Shown: positions 17,109 to 26,630 of the stretch, piece after piece
Layout of the letters: each line of letters begins with the position of its first letter
Numbering within the stretch: the stretch's first letter is position 1
Assembly (NCBI RefSeq): GCF_000337575.1
Contig: NZ_AOIM01000041.1
Span: 200,441 to 253,106 of the forward strand
Reading direction: 5' to 3'
From: Natrialba hulunbeirensis JCM 10989
GTDB taxonomy: Archaea; Halobacteriota; Halobacteria; Halobacteriales; Natrialbaceae
Length of the DNA: 52,666 nt
Program-made: the position numbers and the translations under genes
The notes under the pieces: model-generated
What the model was told of the DNA's origin: nothing
The model's input: only the letters and a program-made list of their open reading frames with translations
Databases searched by the model: none

Positions 17109-18659
17109 TTACTGGTGGTCGTCGGCTCCGTTCTCGGCATCCCTCGCGTACGCCTGCCGTTCCGCAACGATCGACTCCCACTCGTCTTCTTCGGCGAACA
17201 GCCACTGGCTCGTCCGACTGTACGTCCCGACGGGAACTCCCGGTCGTGTCTGAATGGCCTCGAAGAACCGGTCTGTAATTACGTCCTCGGCGACACCGAC
17301 GATCGATTCGACCTCGTCCTCGTCGTCAAGCCGGCCGAGAATTCCGACCTCGAGTTGTGCGCCGGCCATATCGGCGTGTCCGCCCGCACTCCCGATCTGG
17401 TCGAACCCGTCCCGTAACGTCTCGCCGAGGTCGACATCGTTCGAACGCGACCGGGCGGAGAGAAACGCCATCTCGTTTCTGAACCCGAAGACGAGCGTCG
17501 TATCGATCCCCTCCATCGCGAGGAGTTGATCCGCCGCCTGCGGGAGCGCATCCCGGTTTCCGATCCGACCAACGCTCGCGACCGCGACCGAGTCGTGCTG
17601 GACACGATTCTTGATCGCACGGGCAATCGTCTCGAGTGTCTCACCCTCGACGGTCGGCTGTTCGATCTGTCGCAAGACCGCTGCATCGACGTGGGGATAC
17701 AGCGTCGAAGCGGCCTCGAAGTCCGCAGAGGAAACCTCACGCGTGAAATCGTTCGTATCGATCCGGATCCCGTAGAGGAGTGCGGTCGCCGTCGACGACT
17801 CGAACGAGAGGTTGAATCGGTCCATATACTCCGTCAGGATCGTACTCGTCGCGCCGGCTTGCTCGCGCAACTCGACGAAGTCACTCGGCACCGGGCCACG
17901 TGGCGGGTGGTGGTCGATGACGATATCGACGTGGCGATCCTCGTCGAGTTGATCGTTGACGCCGGGTCGCGAGTGATCGACCAGCGCAACCGACCCGTAG
18001 GTGTCGAGACGCTCTCCAGGCGAGAGATTCCGCAGCGAGAGATCGAGCAGGTTGACCATCGCCCGGTTCTCCTGGTGGGAGATATCTCCAAAGTAGCAGG
18101 CGTCGGCCGCAACACCGACCGACTCGGCAATCGCCGTGAGTGCCACCGCACTCGCAATCGCGTCCGGGTCCGGGTTGTCATGCATAACAACCGCGAGTGG
18201 GCCCTCGATCGTCAGCAACTGCTGATAGAGCCCGATCGCTCGCGAGGCCGGCGTCGTCCCCGTTTCCTCGAGTAGGTGCTCGGCAAACGCACTCGCCGCA
18301 TCGACGGTGTGGGCTGCGAGGTCGGTAAAGCGATTCCTGTCCGCCATCGTCGGATTGCCGCCCATGTAGGCCGTGATCGATGCATCGGGGAACGCAGCGG
18401 CAGCCAACTCGAGTGCCTGGCGGTTGACGTCGGTTCGGTCGCTGCCGACGAAGATGACGTCGGGTGTGTCGACGCCGTCGAGGGTTTCGGAGTCGGTCGG
18501 ATCGCCGCGGCGGGCGGGGATGCTTTCGTCGCGAAGGGTTTCGGCGACGCTCTCGTCGGCGGTGATGACGAGGAGTCGGCCGTCATCGTCGCGCTCCGTG
18601 AGTCCCTCGGCGACGGCGCGGCCGACGGTTCCGCACCCGAGGACGAGCCGGAAAACCAT
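17109..18659 (-). CDS. TrkA-N plus DHH/DHHA1 phosphoesterase
   Basis: The protein is 516 aa from the ATG at 18659 (MVFRLVLGCGTVGRAVAEGL). The N-terminal 130 residues form a Rossmann-like TrkA-N domain. The DHH domain has HDNPDPDAIASA (about 160-171, metal-binding Asps 164 and 166), VDHS (about 228), and IDHHPPR with the signature DHH at 249-251. The C-terminal DHHA1 part has GGHADMAGAQLEVG. The layout resembles archaeal RecJ-like/nanoRNase or cyclic-dinucleotide phosphodiesterases. A cyclic-dinucleotide or short-RNA substrate is plausible but not shown by sequence. The longer upstream frame is not convincing as protein. Confidence 0.88.
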   Translation of the reverse strand: MVFRLVLGCGTVGRAVAEGLTERDDDGRLLVITADESVAETLRDESIPARRGDPTDSETLDGVDTPDVIFVGSDRTDVNRQALELAAAAFPDASITAYMGGNPTMADRNRFTDLAAHTVDAASAFAEHLLEETGTTPASRAIGLYQQLLTIEGPLAVVMHDNPDPDAIASAVALTAIAESVGVAADACYFGDISHQENRAMVNLLDLSLRNLSPGERLDTYGSVALVDHSRPGVNDQLDEDRHVDIVIDHHPPRGPVPSDFVELREQAGATSTILTEYMDRFNLSFESSTATALLYGIRIDTNDFTREVSSADFEAASTLYPHVDAAVLRQIEQPTVEGETLETIARAIKNRVQHDSVAVASVGRIGNRDALPQAADQLLAMEGIDTTLVFGFRNEMAFLSARSRSNDVDLGETLRDGFDQIGSAGGHADMAGAQLEVGILGRLDDEDEVESIVGVAEDVITDRFFEAIQTRPGVPVGTYSRTSQWLFAEEDEWESIVAERQAYARDAENGADDHQ

Positions 18660-18861
18660 GTATCGCGGCTTGCAACCCAGAGGGGTAAAAACTACCGGGT
18701 CACGTCGGCGGTATGAGTGGGCTGTCGCTGGCGAATCGCTCGACTGTCCGACTCGGTGGGGTGGTGAACGAGGACGGAACGGGTCGGACGGATCAGAACA
18801 AGCAGAACAAGCAGAACAGGTCAAAACAGAAGAATTGCGTTCGTGCCGGCCAGCCGCGAGC

Positions 18862-20382
18862 TCAGGCGAGCATCGCAGTCGCCGCATCGACGGCCGTGTC
18901 GGCAACCGGGCCGAACAGCGGCAGCAGTGCGAGCGTCATGACGGCGGCGACGACGATTGCCGCGTAGAGGCCGACTGGCTGGGAGAGCCCATCGCGTTCG
19001 GTGACTGGCTCCTCGATCCAGACCGCCTTGACCAGCCGCGAGTAGTAGTACAGCGAGAGTGCGCTGTTGATCACCAGTGCGGCGGCGACGACGATCAGGC
19101 CGGCTTCGAGCGCGCCGGTGAACAGGAAGTACTTGCTCCAGAAGCCACCGAGCGGTGGAATCCCTGCGAGACTGAACATGAATATCGCGAGCGCGAAACA
19201 GGCGACCGGAGCGCGTCGGCCGAGCCCGTTGTAATCCTCGAAGGTGCGGCCAACGCCCCAGTACTCCGCGAGAGCGACGAACAGGAACGCACCGGTGTTC
19301 ATGAAGCCGTAGACGAACAGGTGCATCATCGCCGCACCCATGACGAGTTCGCCACCGCCGGCAGAGATGCCGGCGAGACCGATCAGCGCGTAGCCAGCGT
19401 GGCCGATCGAGGAGTACGCGAGCATCCGCTTGACGTTGTTCTGCGTCGCGGCGGCGAAGTTCCCGAGCGTCATCGTGACGATCGCGAGGATGATGAACGC
19501 AAGCGTCCAGTCGACGCCGATCGCGCTTGCGGTCTCAGCGACCGGGAACGCCTCCGTGAAGACGCGGAACGCAATCACGAAGCCGGCGGCCTTCGAAGCC
19601 GACGAAAGGAACGCCGAGATCGGTGCCGGCGCACCCTCGTAGGCTTCCGGTGCCCAGAAGTGGAACGGCACGCTTGCCGTCTTGAACGCGAAGCCACCGA
19701 TCAGCATGAGGATGCCGAGGCCGAGCAGACCACCGTACGGATCTGCCTCGCCAGCCTCGATGACGGCAGCGATGTTTTCGAGCTGCAAGTGGCCCGTCGC
19801 ACCGTACACCAGTGAGATCCCGTAGACGAAGATCGCCGACGACAGCGCACCGATCAGGAAGTACTTCAGCCCTCCCTCGACGCTGCCGCGGTTGTCCTTC
19901 AGGATCGACACCAGCGCGTAGGACGGCAGGCTCGCTAACTCGAGTGCGATGAAGATCGTCACCAGGCTGTTGGCGGCGGCCATGAACGACATGCCGGTCG
20001 CCGCGAGCAGGACGAGCGAGTAGTACTCGGCCTGGTAGGTGTGATCCTCCATGTAGTCGTAGCTCGCGACTGCCACGAGCGCCGTGACGACGGCGACGAT
20101 AATCATGAAGAACAGCGCGAGCTGGTCGACGACGAACTGGTCGCCGAGCACGTCGATGATGCCGCGACCGCCATCGACCGTCGGGGTGCCGACGCCGGCC
20201 AAGAGGTACCAGACCGCGACACCGAGCGAGGCGAGCGAACCGGCGGCCGTCGTCCCGGCGAGCAGTCCGCTGTTCTGTGCGTCCGGCGAGATGCTGTCGA
20301 TGATGAACAGCACCAGTGCCGTCAATGCGAGCAACAGCGCCGGCGCGAGTGTCGTCCAGGCAGGGAGTTCGAGCAGCGCCAT
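18862..20382 (-). CDS. nuoN: Respiratory complex I-like subunit N (antiporter-like)
   Basis: The protein is 506 aa and last in the operon. A 14-helix antiporter-like subunit, it carries the broken-helix Lys/Glu-rich segments typical of Mrp-like proteins (for example SLPSYALVSILKDNRGSVEGGLKYFLIGALSS and FHFWAPEAYEGAPAPISAFL). The ATG overlaps the nuoM stop as TAATG (base 20382 shared), so translation is coupled. It pumps protons or sodium, using energy from quinone reduction at the peripheral arm. Confidence 0.95.
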   Translation of the reverse strand: MALLELPAWTTLAPALLLALTALVLFIIDSISPDAQNSGLLAGTTAAGSLASLGVAVWYLLAGVGTPTVDGGRGIIDVLGDQFVVDQLALFFMIIVAVVTALVAVASYDYMEDHTYQAEYYSLVLLAATGMSFMAAANSLVTIFIALELASLPSYALVSILKDNRGSVEGGLKYFLIGALSSAIFVYGISLVYGATGHLQLENIAAVIEAGEADPYGGLLGLGILMLIGGFAFKTASVPFHFWAPEAYEGAPAPISAFLSSASKAAGFVIAFRVFTEAFPVAETASAIGVDWTLAFIILAIVTMTLGNFAAATQNNVKRMLAYSSIGHAGYALIGLAGISAGGGELVMGAAMMHLFVYGFMNTGAFLFVALAEYWGVGRTFEDYNGLGRRAPVACFALAIFMFSLAGIPPLGGFWSKYFLFTGALEAGLIVVAAALVINSALSLYYYSRLVKAVWIEEPVTERDGLSQPVGLYAAIVVAAVMTLALLPLFGPVADTAVDAATAMLA

Positions 20383-21911
20383 TACAGTTCACCTCCGGTC
20401 TCCAGGATCGGATCGACTGCGTCCGTAATCATCTCGAAGATCAGCTCCGGTGCGACGCCGAGCAGGATGATCAGGCCAAGCAGCACGAACATCGGTGCGA
20501 TGTCGTGCAGCGGGGCGCGGTCGACGTCGTAGTCAGTTTCCAGGTGGTACGGCCCGAAGACCGTCCGCTGGAGCGCAAAGAGCAGGTAGCCCGCCACGAT
20601 GACGATACCGAACATCGCGAGTGCAGTGAACACCTGCGAGTAGGCGAGTCCCTCGGCACCGAACGCGCCGAAGAAGATCGTGAACTCGCCGAAGAAGCCG
20701 CTCATCAACGGCAGTCCCATGTAGCCAAAGGCGCCGGCGACGAGGATGCCGACGGCGACCGGCATGCGGTCTGCCATCCCGGACATGTCCGTGACCATCC
20801 GGGTATGGGTGGCGTTGTAGATGACGCCGACTGCCATGAACATCAGTCCGGAGATCAGGCCGTGGCTGACCATCTGGAAGGTCGCGCCACCGACGCCGAA
20901 CTGCGTGTAGGCGATCAGACCGAGGATGACGTACCCCATCGACGAGACGGAGGAGTACGCAACGATCCGCTTCAGATCGGTCTGGGCCAGCGCGAGCATC
21001 GCGCCGTAGATGACGCTGATCACGGCGATGGCCGCGATCGGGATCACGAACGGCTCGATGACCTCGGTTGGGAACATCGTGAAGTTGAATCGCAGCAGTG
21101 CGTACGTCCCCATCTTCAGCAGGACGCCAGCCAGCAACACCGACGCGGGGGTCGGTGCCTCGACGTGGGCGTCCGGCAGCCACGTGTGGAACGGAACGAT
21201 CGGGACCTTCACCGCGAACCCGAGGAACATCGCGACGAAGACGAGCGAGGCGAGCGTCGTACCGCCGATGCCGAGGAAGCCGTCGGGGCCACCGTTGAGC
21301 ATCGCGGTCGTCACGTCCGGCAGCGCGAACGTCGTCACGTCACCGAGCCCGAAGACGAGCGCGATGAACGCACCGAACATCACGAGCGAGGCGACGTTCG
21401 TGTAGACGAAGAACTTGATCGCCGCATACTTCCGGCGCGGACCGCCCCAGATACCGATCAGTAGATACATCGGGATGAGGACAGCCTCCCAGAAGATGAA
21501 CCAGACGAAGAAGTCGAGCGCCGCGAAGACGCCGATCAGGTTCGCCTCGATGAACAGCACGAGTCCGTAGAACTGGGACTCACGCTCGTCGATCGGCGTC
21601 CACGAACTCACGATCGCGAGCGACGAGAGGATCGTCGTCAGGACGACGAGCGGCATGCTGATGCCGTCCAGGCCGACGAGCCACGAGATCGAGTACTCGC
21701 CGAACTGGATCCACTCGAACTCGGAGGCGAACGCGAGTTCGCCGTCGAGCAGCGCGTTGCCGCTCCCGTCGAACGCCGAGAACATCCACAGCGAGAGCCC
21801 TGCGGGAATCAGGCTGATAGCGAACGCCAGCTTCCCGGCGATGCGATTCGGTGCGACGAACGTTACGAACGCGCCGACCAGTGCGACTGCGATCAGTGCT
21901 TCGATCATCAT
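20382..21911 (-). CDS. nuoM: Respiratory complex I-like subunit M (antiporter-like)
   Basis: The protein is 509 aa from the ATG at 21911, which overlaps the nuoL stop as ATGA. A GTG at 21920 would only add three residues. The sequence has the conserved helix segments HTWLPDAHVEAPTPASVLLAGVLLKMG and SSVSSMGYVILGL characteristic of NuoM. The lysine in the trans-membrane MG segment and a glutamate upstream (FIFWEAVLIPMYLLIGIWGG) fit the proton-channel half-sites. Confidence 0.96.
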   Translation of the reverse strand: MMIEALIAVALVGAFVTFVAPNRIAGKLAFAISLIPAGLSLWMFSAFDGSGNALLDGELAFASEFEWIQFGEYSISWLVGLDGISMPLVVLTTILSSLAIVSSWTPIDERESQFYGLVLFIEANLIGVFAALDFFVWFIFWEAVLIPMYLLIGIWGGPRRKYAAIKFFVYTNVASLVMFGAFIALVFGLGDVTTFALPDVTTAMLNGGPDGFLGIGGTTLASLVFVAMFLGFAVKVPIVPFHTWLPDAHVEAPTPASVLLAGVLLKMGTYALLRFNFTMFPTEVIEPFVIPIAAIAVISVIYGAMLALAQTDLKRIVAYSSVSSMGYVILGLIAYTQFGVGGATFQMVSHGLISGLMFMAVGVIYNATHTRMVTDMSGMADRMPVAVGILVAGAFGYMGLPLMSGFFGEFTIFFGAFGAEGLAYSQVFTALAMFGIVIVAGYLLFALQRTVFGPYHLETDYDVDRAPLHDIAPMFVLLGLIILLGVAPELIFEMITDAVDPILETGGEL

Positions 21912-23944
21912 AGGAACCACCCTCCAACGTAGCCGAGAACCAGCAGTAAGCCGATGAAGCCGGCCACCAGCAGTGCTGCGTAGTTCGTCACGAGTCCCGT
22001 CTGAATCCGTTTCAGCCGGCTACTGCTGAACAGGCTGGCGGTCGAGACGCTGTTGACAACGCCGTCGATCACCGTCTGGTCGAACCGATCCGCAGCACGC
22101 GCAAGCGGCTGGGTGAATCCTTCGGCGAGCCAGACCTGGTACTCGTCCTGATAGTAGTTCGACTCGAGTGTCTGGCGTGCGCCGCCCAGGCGTTCTTTGT
22201 GTGCGACCGGCTCTGGAACGCTGTAGAGCTTCCAGGCCAGGCCCGCACCGGAGAACGCGAGCAGCAGGGAGACGCCGGCGGCGATCAGGACGGTGAGTTG
22301 CTCACCGCCGATGTAGGCGGTTTCGAACGCGAGCAACTCGCCGTAGGCGCTGTAGGTTAGCCCTTCGACGGCACCGTACTCGCCGTCGAGCCAGTGTTCT
22401 AAGAACGTGATGTCGATATGTGCGAGCTTCGCGACGGGTGCGAGGTTCGCAATCCCGGCGACGAGTGCGAGGACACCGAGCACGACCAGCGGGGCCTTGA
22501 TAGACCAGCCGATGTCGTGTGGGTCCTCGGCGGCCTCCGAGCGAGGTTCACCGTGGAAGGTCAAGAAGACCATCCGGAAGGTGTAGAAGCCGGTGAAGAA
22601 GACGGCGACGAGCGCCATCGCGTAGGCTGCGAGGATAACCGGCTCCTCCAGCCCAACGATGAGCGCGTCGTACAGAATCTCGTCCTTGGACCAGAAGCCC
22701 GAGAACGGGATGATGCCCGCGAGCGCGAGTGCGCCGGCGAGGAACGTGTAGTAGGTGATGGGTGCCTTGTCCTTGAGGCCGCCCATCTTCCACATGTCCT
22801 GTTCGTGGTGCATGAGGACGATGACGGCACCGGCACCGAGGAACAGCAGCGCCTTGAAGAAGGCGTGGTTCATCAGGTGGAAGACCCCGGCGACGTAGCC
22901 GCCGACACCGAGGCCGAGCATCATGTAGCCGTACTGGCTGATCGTCGAGTACGCCAGCACCTGCTTGATGTCGTCTTTGACGACGCCCATCGTCGCGGCA
23001 AAGAGCGCGGTGAAGCCACCGACGAACGCGATGATCGCGAGCGCGGTGGGCGACAGTGCGTAGTAGCCGAACATCCGGGCGACGAGGTAGACACCCGCTG
23101 CGACCATCGTCGCCGCGTGAATCAGCGCGGAGACGGTGGTTGGGCCCTCCATCGCGTCGGGCAGCCAGGTGTGGAGTGGGAACTGTGCGGACTTCCCGAT
23201 GACACCGCCCAGCACCAGGAGTGCCGTGATCGTCACCCAGGTTTCGGCACCGAAGCCGAACAGGGTGTCACCGTTGTCGATCGCCGATTCCGCAGCCGCG
23301 ACGAACGAGTTGTCGCCGGCGAAGGCGACCGTGCCAAACGTCGCGGCGATGGCGACGACCCCGAGCAGGAAGAAGTAGTCACCGAAGCGAGTGACGAGAA
23401 ACGCCTTCTTCGCGGCCGATGGGGCCGAGCGCGTGCGGAACCAGAAGCCGATCAGCAGGTACGAACAGAGGCCCACGAGCTCGAAGAACATGAACGCCAT
23501 CAACAGGTTGTCCGCGTAGACGAACGCGAGCATGCTGAACGTAAAGAGCCCGAGGCTGGCGTAGTACCGCGGCAGCCCGGTCTCGCCCTCGGCGTTCATA
23601 TAACCGAGGCTAAAGATGTGGACCAGGAACGCGATGAGCGAGACGATGACGAGCATTAACGCGGCGAGCGGATCGATCAGGATACCGAAGGTGAACTCGA
23701 TCCCGTCGGCACCGATCTCGCTCGCAGCATCGCCGATTGCCCACTGATACAGCGTCTCGTGATACACTTCACCGCTCGCGACGGCCACGAGCATCAGCAC
23801 GGAAAGCGCAAGCGAGCCTCCCGTTGCGATGATGCCCGCGAGCGCGCCCTTCTTCGGCATGTACTTGCCGAACGTCAGGGCGACGACGAACGCCACGAGT
23901 GGGAACAACGCGATCGCCGGCGCGTAGTTGAACACATCCTCCAT
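21908..23944 (-). CDS. nuoL: Respiratory complex I-like subunit L (antiporter-like)
   Basis: The protein is 678 aa. It shows the long NuoL architecture, with N-terminal helices, the conserved ELVGLCSYLLIGFW and HTWLPDAMEGPTTVSALIHAATMVAAGVYL motifs, and a C-terminal extension with further helices. The long lateral helix of NuoL-type subunits is expected in the last third. The stop overlaps the nuoM start. The start lies one nucleotide after the nuoK stop. Confidence 0.96.
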   Translation of the reverse strand: MEDVFNYAPAIALFPLVAFVVALTFGKYMPKKGALAGIIATGGSLALSVLMLVAVASGEVYHETLYQWAIGDAASEIGADGIEFTFGILIDPLAALMLVIVSLIAFLVHIFSLGYMNAEGETGLPRYYASLGLFTFSMLAFVYADNLLMAFMFFELVGLCSYLLIGFWFRTRSAPSAAKKAFLVTRFGDYFFLLGVVAIAATFGTVAFAGDNSFVAAAESAIDNGDTLFGFGAETWVTITALLVLGGVIGKSAQFPLHTWLPDAMEGPTTVSALIHAATMVAAGVYLVARMFGYYALSPTALAIIAFVGGFTALFAATMGVVKDDIKQVLAYSTISQYGYMMLGLGVGGYVAGVFHLMNHAFFKALLFLGAGAVIVLMHHEQDMWKMGGLKDKAPITYYTFLAGALALAGIIPFSGFWSKDEILYDALIVGLEEPVILAAYAMALVAVFFTGFYTFRMVFLTFHGEPRSEAAEDPHDIGWSIKAPLVVLGVLALVAGIANLAPVAKLAHIDITFLEHWLDGEYGAVEGLTYSAYGELLAFETAYIGGEQLTVLIAAGVSLLLAFSGAGLAWKLYSVPEPVAHKERLGGARQTLESNYYQDEYQVWLAEGFTQPLARAADRFDQTVIDGVVNSVSTASLFSSSRLKRIQTGLVTNYAALLVAGFIGLLLVLGYVGGWFL

Positions 23945-23945
23945 C

Positions 23946-24251
23946 TTACCACCTCATCGTCGTTGGAACCGTGACGTCGACGTCACGGAAGTTGCGGTAC
24001 AGCAGCAGGATGATCCCGAGTCCAACGGCGACCTCGGCGGCCGCGAGGGCCATCGTGAACAGGGCAAAGACCTGTCCCGAGAGATTGCCGTGGTAGAACG
24101 CGAACGCGATCAAGTTGATGTTGGCTGCGTTCAACATGAGCTCGACGGACATCAGGAACATCAGTGCGTTTCGACGCGTCAGGATACCAAACAGGCCGAT
24201 GGCGAACAGCGCCATCGACAGGAGGACGTAGTGTTCGACGCCGACTGTCAT
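23946..24251 (-). CDS. nuoK: Respiratory complex I-like subunit K
   Basis: The protein is 101 aa with three transmembrane helices. The conserved glutamates are visible in MSVELMLNAANINL and ALAAAEVAVGLGIILLLYRN. The ATG overlaps the nuoJ2 stop as ATGA. Confidence 0.96.
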   Translation of the reverse strand: MTVGVEHYVLLSMALFAIGLFGILTRRNALMFLMSVELMLNAANINLIAFAFYHGNLSGQVFALFTMALAAAEVAVGLGIILLLYRNFRDVDVTVPTTMRW

Positions 24252-24727
24252 CGGTCGTCACCTCCCGTTTCTGTCTCTGATTCGGTGTCGGTATCGTCCG
24301 TGCTGGCAGCTGACGTTTCAGCGCCAGTGTCGGACACACCGCCGTCAGTGGCGGCCGTCTGCTCGTCCTGGGCTGGTCCCGAAACCGATCCACCATCCTG
24401 GGGCAACGCCACGATCGGCTCGCCGTTCTCCTCGCGCTTTGCGAGGACGATCGCACCGTCGAGTGCGGCGTCAAGTGCAAGTGCGATCAGCAAGAACGCA
24501 GCGAGGAACGCTTCCGTGTTCGGGATCGATCCCGCTTCGGACTGAAGCGGGTCGAGATCGAACATCGCATAGCCCAGTTCGGACGTGATCGCAATACCAT
24601 CCGGGAAGCCCTGCCCGTCGCCAAAGCTCGTGTTGAGGACGATCAGCGCCATCAGCCCGAAGAGGGCAATCGCGAGCACACCCGGGATCAGCGTGCGGCC
24701 GAGTCGAAGCCGCGGTCTGGTCGTCAT
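24248..24727 (-). CDS. nuoJ2: Complex I-like subunit J, C-terminal half protein
   Basis: The protein is 159 aa. It holds the later helices of NuoJ (LGRTLIPGVLAIALFGLMALIVL and TEAFLAAFLLIALALDAALDGAIVLAKREE), which in bacteria are fused to the N-terminal helices. A Ser/Thr/Asp/Glu-rich tail of about 60 residues with ETET repeats ends it, a halophile-type extension. The nuoJ split into two genes is a usual haloarchaeal arrangement. It overlaps both neighbours by ATGA. Confidence 0.9.
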   Translation of the reverse strand: MTTRPRLRLGRTLIPGVLAIALFGLMALIVLNTSFGDGQGFPDGIAITSELGYAMFDLDPLQSEAGSIPNTEAFLAAFLLIALALDAALDGAIVLAKREENGEPIVALPQDGGSVSGPAQDEQTAATDGGVSDTGAETSAASTDDTDTESETETGGDDR

Positions 24728-25014
24728 GTCTGTACCACCTCATCCGCTTCCGTCTCCGTGTCGTCTGCTGCGTTCTTATGCTGAGTCAACATCACGGCGA
24801 ACGTGATGAGGATGAGCCCCCCGCCGACGTAGACGAGGACCTGCATCATGGCGACGAACTCGGCCGCCTGCATCACGAAGTGCACCGCGATGCTCATCAG
24901 CGCGACGCCAAGCATAAGCGCCGAGTGCCACGGGTCCTCGAGGAGGACCACACCCAGCCCGCTGGCGAGCGTGATGAACGCAAACAGCGCGAACGCGATC
25001 AGCTCGTATGTCAT
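24724..25014 (-). CDS. nuoJ1: Complex I-like subunit J, N-terminal half protein
   Basis: The protein is 96 aa with three helices. The conserved stretch is FVAMMQVLVYVGGGLILITFAVML (pi-bulge helix of NuoJ), followed by a short acidic tail. It is separated from nuoI by 45 nt, the largest gap in the operon. Its stop overlaps the nuoJ2 start. Confidence 0.93.
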   Translation of the reverse strand: MTYELIAFALFAFITLASGLGVVLLEDPWHSALMLGVALMSIAVHFVMQAAEFVAMMQVLVYVGGGLILITFAVMLTQHKNAADDTETEADEVVQT

Positions 25015-25059
25015 TATTTTGGTAAACTGCCCGTGCTCGGGGACGGGCGACCCAGACGG

Positions 25060-25521
25060 TTACTGGTAATCGACCTCCCCGTCTCCCTCGCCGATCCACG
25101 CGCCCCGGTCCGGTTCGCGCGACTCGAGCGGGTCGATATCCTTGTACCACGGTACCGATTTCAGCTGCTCCTTGTTGTAGACCAGATCGTGTTTCGTATC
25201 GCCGGTAAACTCGAAGTTCTGGGTGAGCAGGATGGCGTCGACGGGACAGACTTCCTCACAGAGCCGACAGTAAATACACTGTCCGATGTGGAGGTTGTAC
25301 TGTTCGCCGTTTCGCTTGTCGTCCATCACGATCTGAATCGTGTCGTTCGGACAGACGTTCTCACACTGGCGACACCAGATACAGCGCTCCTGGCTGAACT
25401 TGTGCACGCCGCGGAACCGCGGCGAGACATCCGGTGCTGTCGTTGGGTACTCGACCGTGAACGTCGAGCCGTCCAGTGCGTGTTTCATCGTCGTTGCCAT
25501 CGATTTGAGTACGCCGATCAT
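25060..25521 (-). CDS. nuoI: Complex I-like iron-sulfur subunit I
   Basis: The protein is 153 aa. Two [4Fe-4S] motifs are complete: C47/C50/C53/C57 (ERCIWCRQCENVCPND) and C82/C85/C88/C92 (GQCIYCRLCEEVCPVD). It relays electrons to NuoB. The ATG at 25521 overlaps the nuoH stop. The longer frame to 25644 lies inside nuoH and is rejected. With no NuoEFG in the operon, the electron entry site near this subunit must be served by another donor. Confidence 0.97.
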   Translation of the reverse strand: MIGVLKSMATTMKHALDGSTFTVEYPTTAPDVSPRFRGVHKFSQERCIWCRQCENVCPNDTIQIVMDDKRNGEQYNLHIGQCIYCRLCEEVCPVDAILLTQNFEFTGDTKHDLVYNKEQLKSVPWYKDIDPLESREPDRGAWIGEGDGEVDYQ

Positions 25522-26630
25522 GCAATCACCCCTACAATTGCCGCAGTGAGTCCGAGATTCGCAAAGGAGAGGACGAGTAGTCCCTTCCAGCCAATCTCGA
25601 TGAGCTGGTCGATCCGCACACGTGGCACCGCAGAGCGGAGCCACTGGGTCAGGAAGAATACACCCCAGATCTTGAGGGTGAACCAGAGAATACCGAGCTC
25701 GTCCGGTCCTGGCCCGGCGGGTCCACCGAGGAAGATCGTCGCGATGATCGCACCGCCGAGGAAGATGTGCAGGAACTCGCCCAGATAGACGAGCACGAAG
25801 TAGACTGAGGAGTACTCAGTCTGGTACCCCGCAATGAGTTCCGCCGGCGCTTCGGGCATGTCGAACGGATTTCGTCCGACTTCCGCAAAGTTCGCGATCA
25901 GGAACAGGACGAATGCGAACGGGTTCACCAGCGCGAACCACGCCGGCACCGCCCACTCGAGTCCGGGGATCGTGAACAGCGTCGTCTCGTTCTGGACGGC
26001 GACGATCTCGCTCATCTGTAGCGACCCCGCAAACAGGACGACCGACATCCCGGTCACGACGAGCGGAATCTCGTATGCGACGTTCTGTGCAACCGCGCGC
26101 AGTCCGCCGAGCAGCGAGTACTTGTTACCCGACGCATAGCCGGCCATCACCAGGCCGATCGAGGCGATGCCAGCGACGGCGAAGACGAACGCCAGGCCGA
26201 CCTCGGGGTCAGCGAGGTGGATTCCGCTGCCCATCGGGATGACGGCGAAGCCGAGCATGGCCGAGCCCGCGATCACGATCGGTGCGAGGTCGTAGGCCGG
26301 TCGGTCGACGTTCTCCGGAATGATGTTCTCCTTTGCAAGGAGACGAACCGCGTCAGCGATGATGATCCCGATCCCGCCGGGACCGAGGTGGTTGACCGCG
26401 ATTCGGTCCGTGAAGGAGGCGGTGATCTTTCGTTTCGCCCACGGCCCGGCAACGCCGGTCATCGCGAGGATGAAGTTCCCGACGATGAACGCGGCGACGA
26501 ACGTTGCGAGCAACTCGCCGGCGAGCCCGAACTGGCCTAAGCCGGTGAGTTCCGTGATGTGCTCGGGGAGCAACACCGGATCGCCGCCGTTTTGTAGCGG
26601 AAACAGGCTTGGAGTCGTCGCCCCGCTCAT
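25518..26630 (-). CDS. nuoH: Complex I-like membrane subunit H
   Basis: The protein is 370 aa with eight to nine helices. Conserved segments include NHLGPGGIGIIIADAVRLLAKE and RNPFDMPEAPAELIAGYQTEYSS, where the NuoH loop meets the quinone chamber. The start overlaps nuoCD by ATGA. Confidence 0.97.
   Translation of the reverse strand: MSGATTPSLFPLQNGGDPVLLPEHITELTGLGQFGLAGELLATFVAAFIVGNFILAMTGVAGPWAKRKITASFTDRIAVNHLGPGGIGIIIADAVRLLAKENIIPENVDRPAYDLAPIVIAGSAMLGFAVIPMGSGIHLADPEVGLAFVFAVAGIASIGLVMAGYASGNKYSLLGGLRAVAQNVAYEIPLVVTGMSVVLFAGSLQMSEIVAVQNETTLFTIPGLEWAVPAWFALVNPFAFVLFLIANFAEVGRNPFDMPEAPAELIAGYQTEYSSVYFVLVYLGEFLHIFLGGAIIATIFLGGPAGPGPDELGILWFTLKIWGVFFLTQWLRSAVPRVRIDQLIEIGWKGLLVLSFANLGLTAAIVGVIA

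Noticed and set aside
18713-18967. Small frame after an aacaagcag repeat upstream of the nuoN 3' end
   Set aside because: Lys/Asn/Gln-rich start is atypical and the frame runs into nuoN; the short repeat at about 18797-18820 is probably incidental.
22418-23659. 413-codon plus-strand frame opposite nuoL
   Set aside because: Shadow of nuoL, rich in Glu/Arg/His with no domain pattern.
24256-24330. ETET-coding repeat in nuoJ2 tail as an element
   Set aside because: Too short and irregular; ordinary acidic halophile tail.
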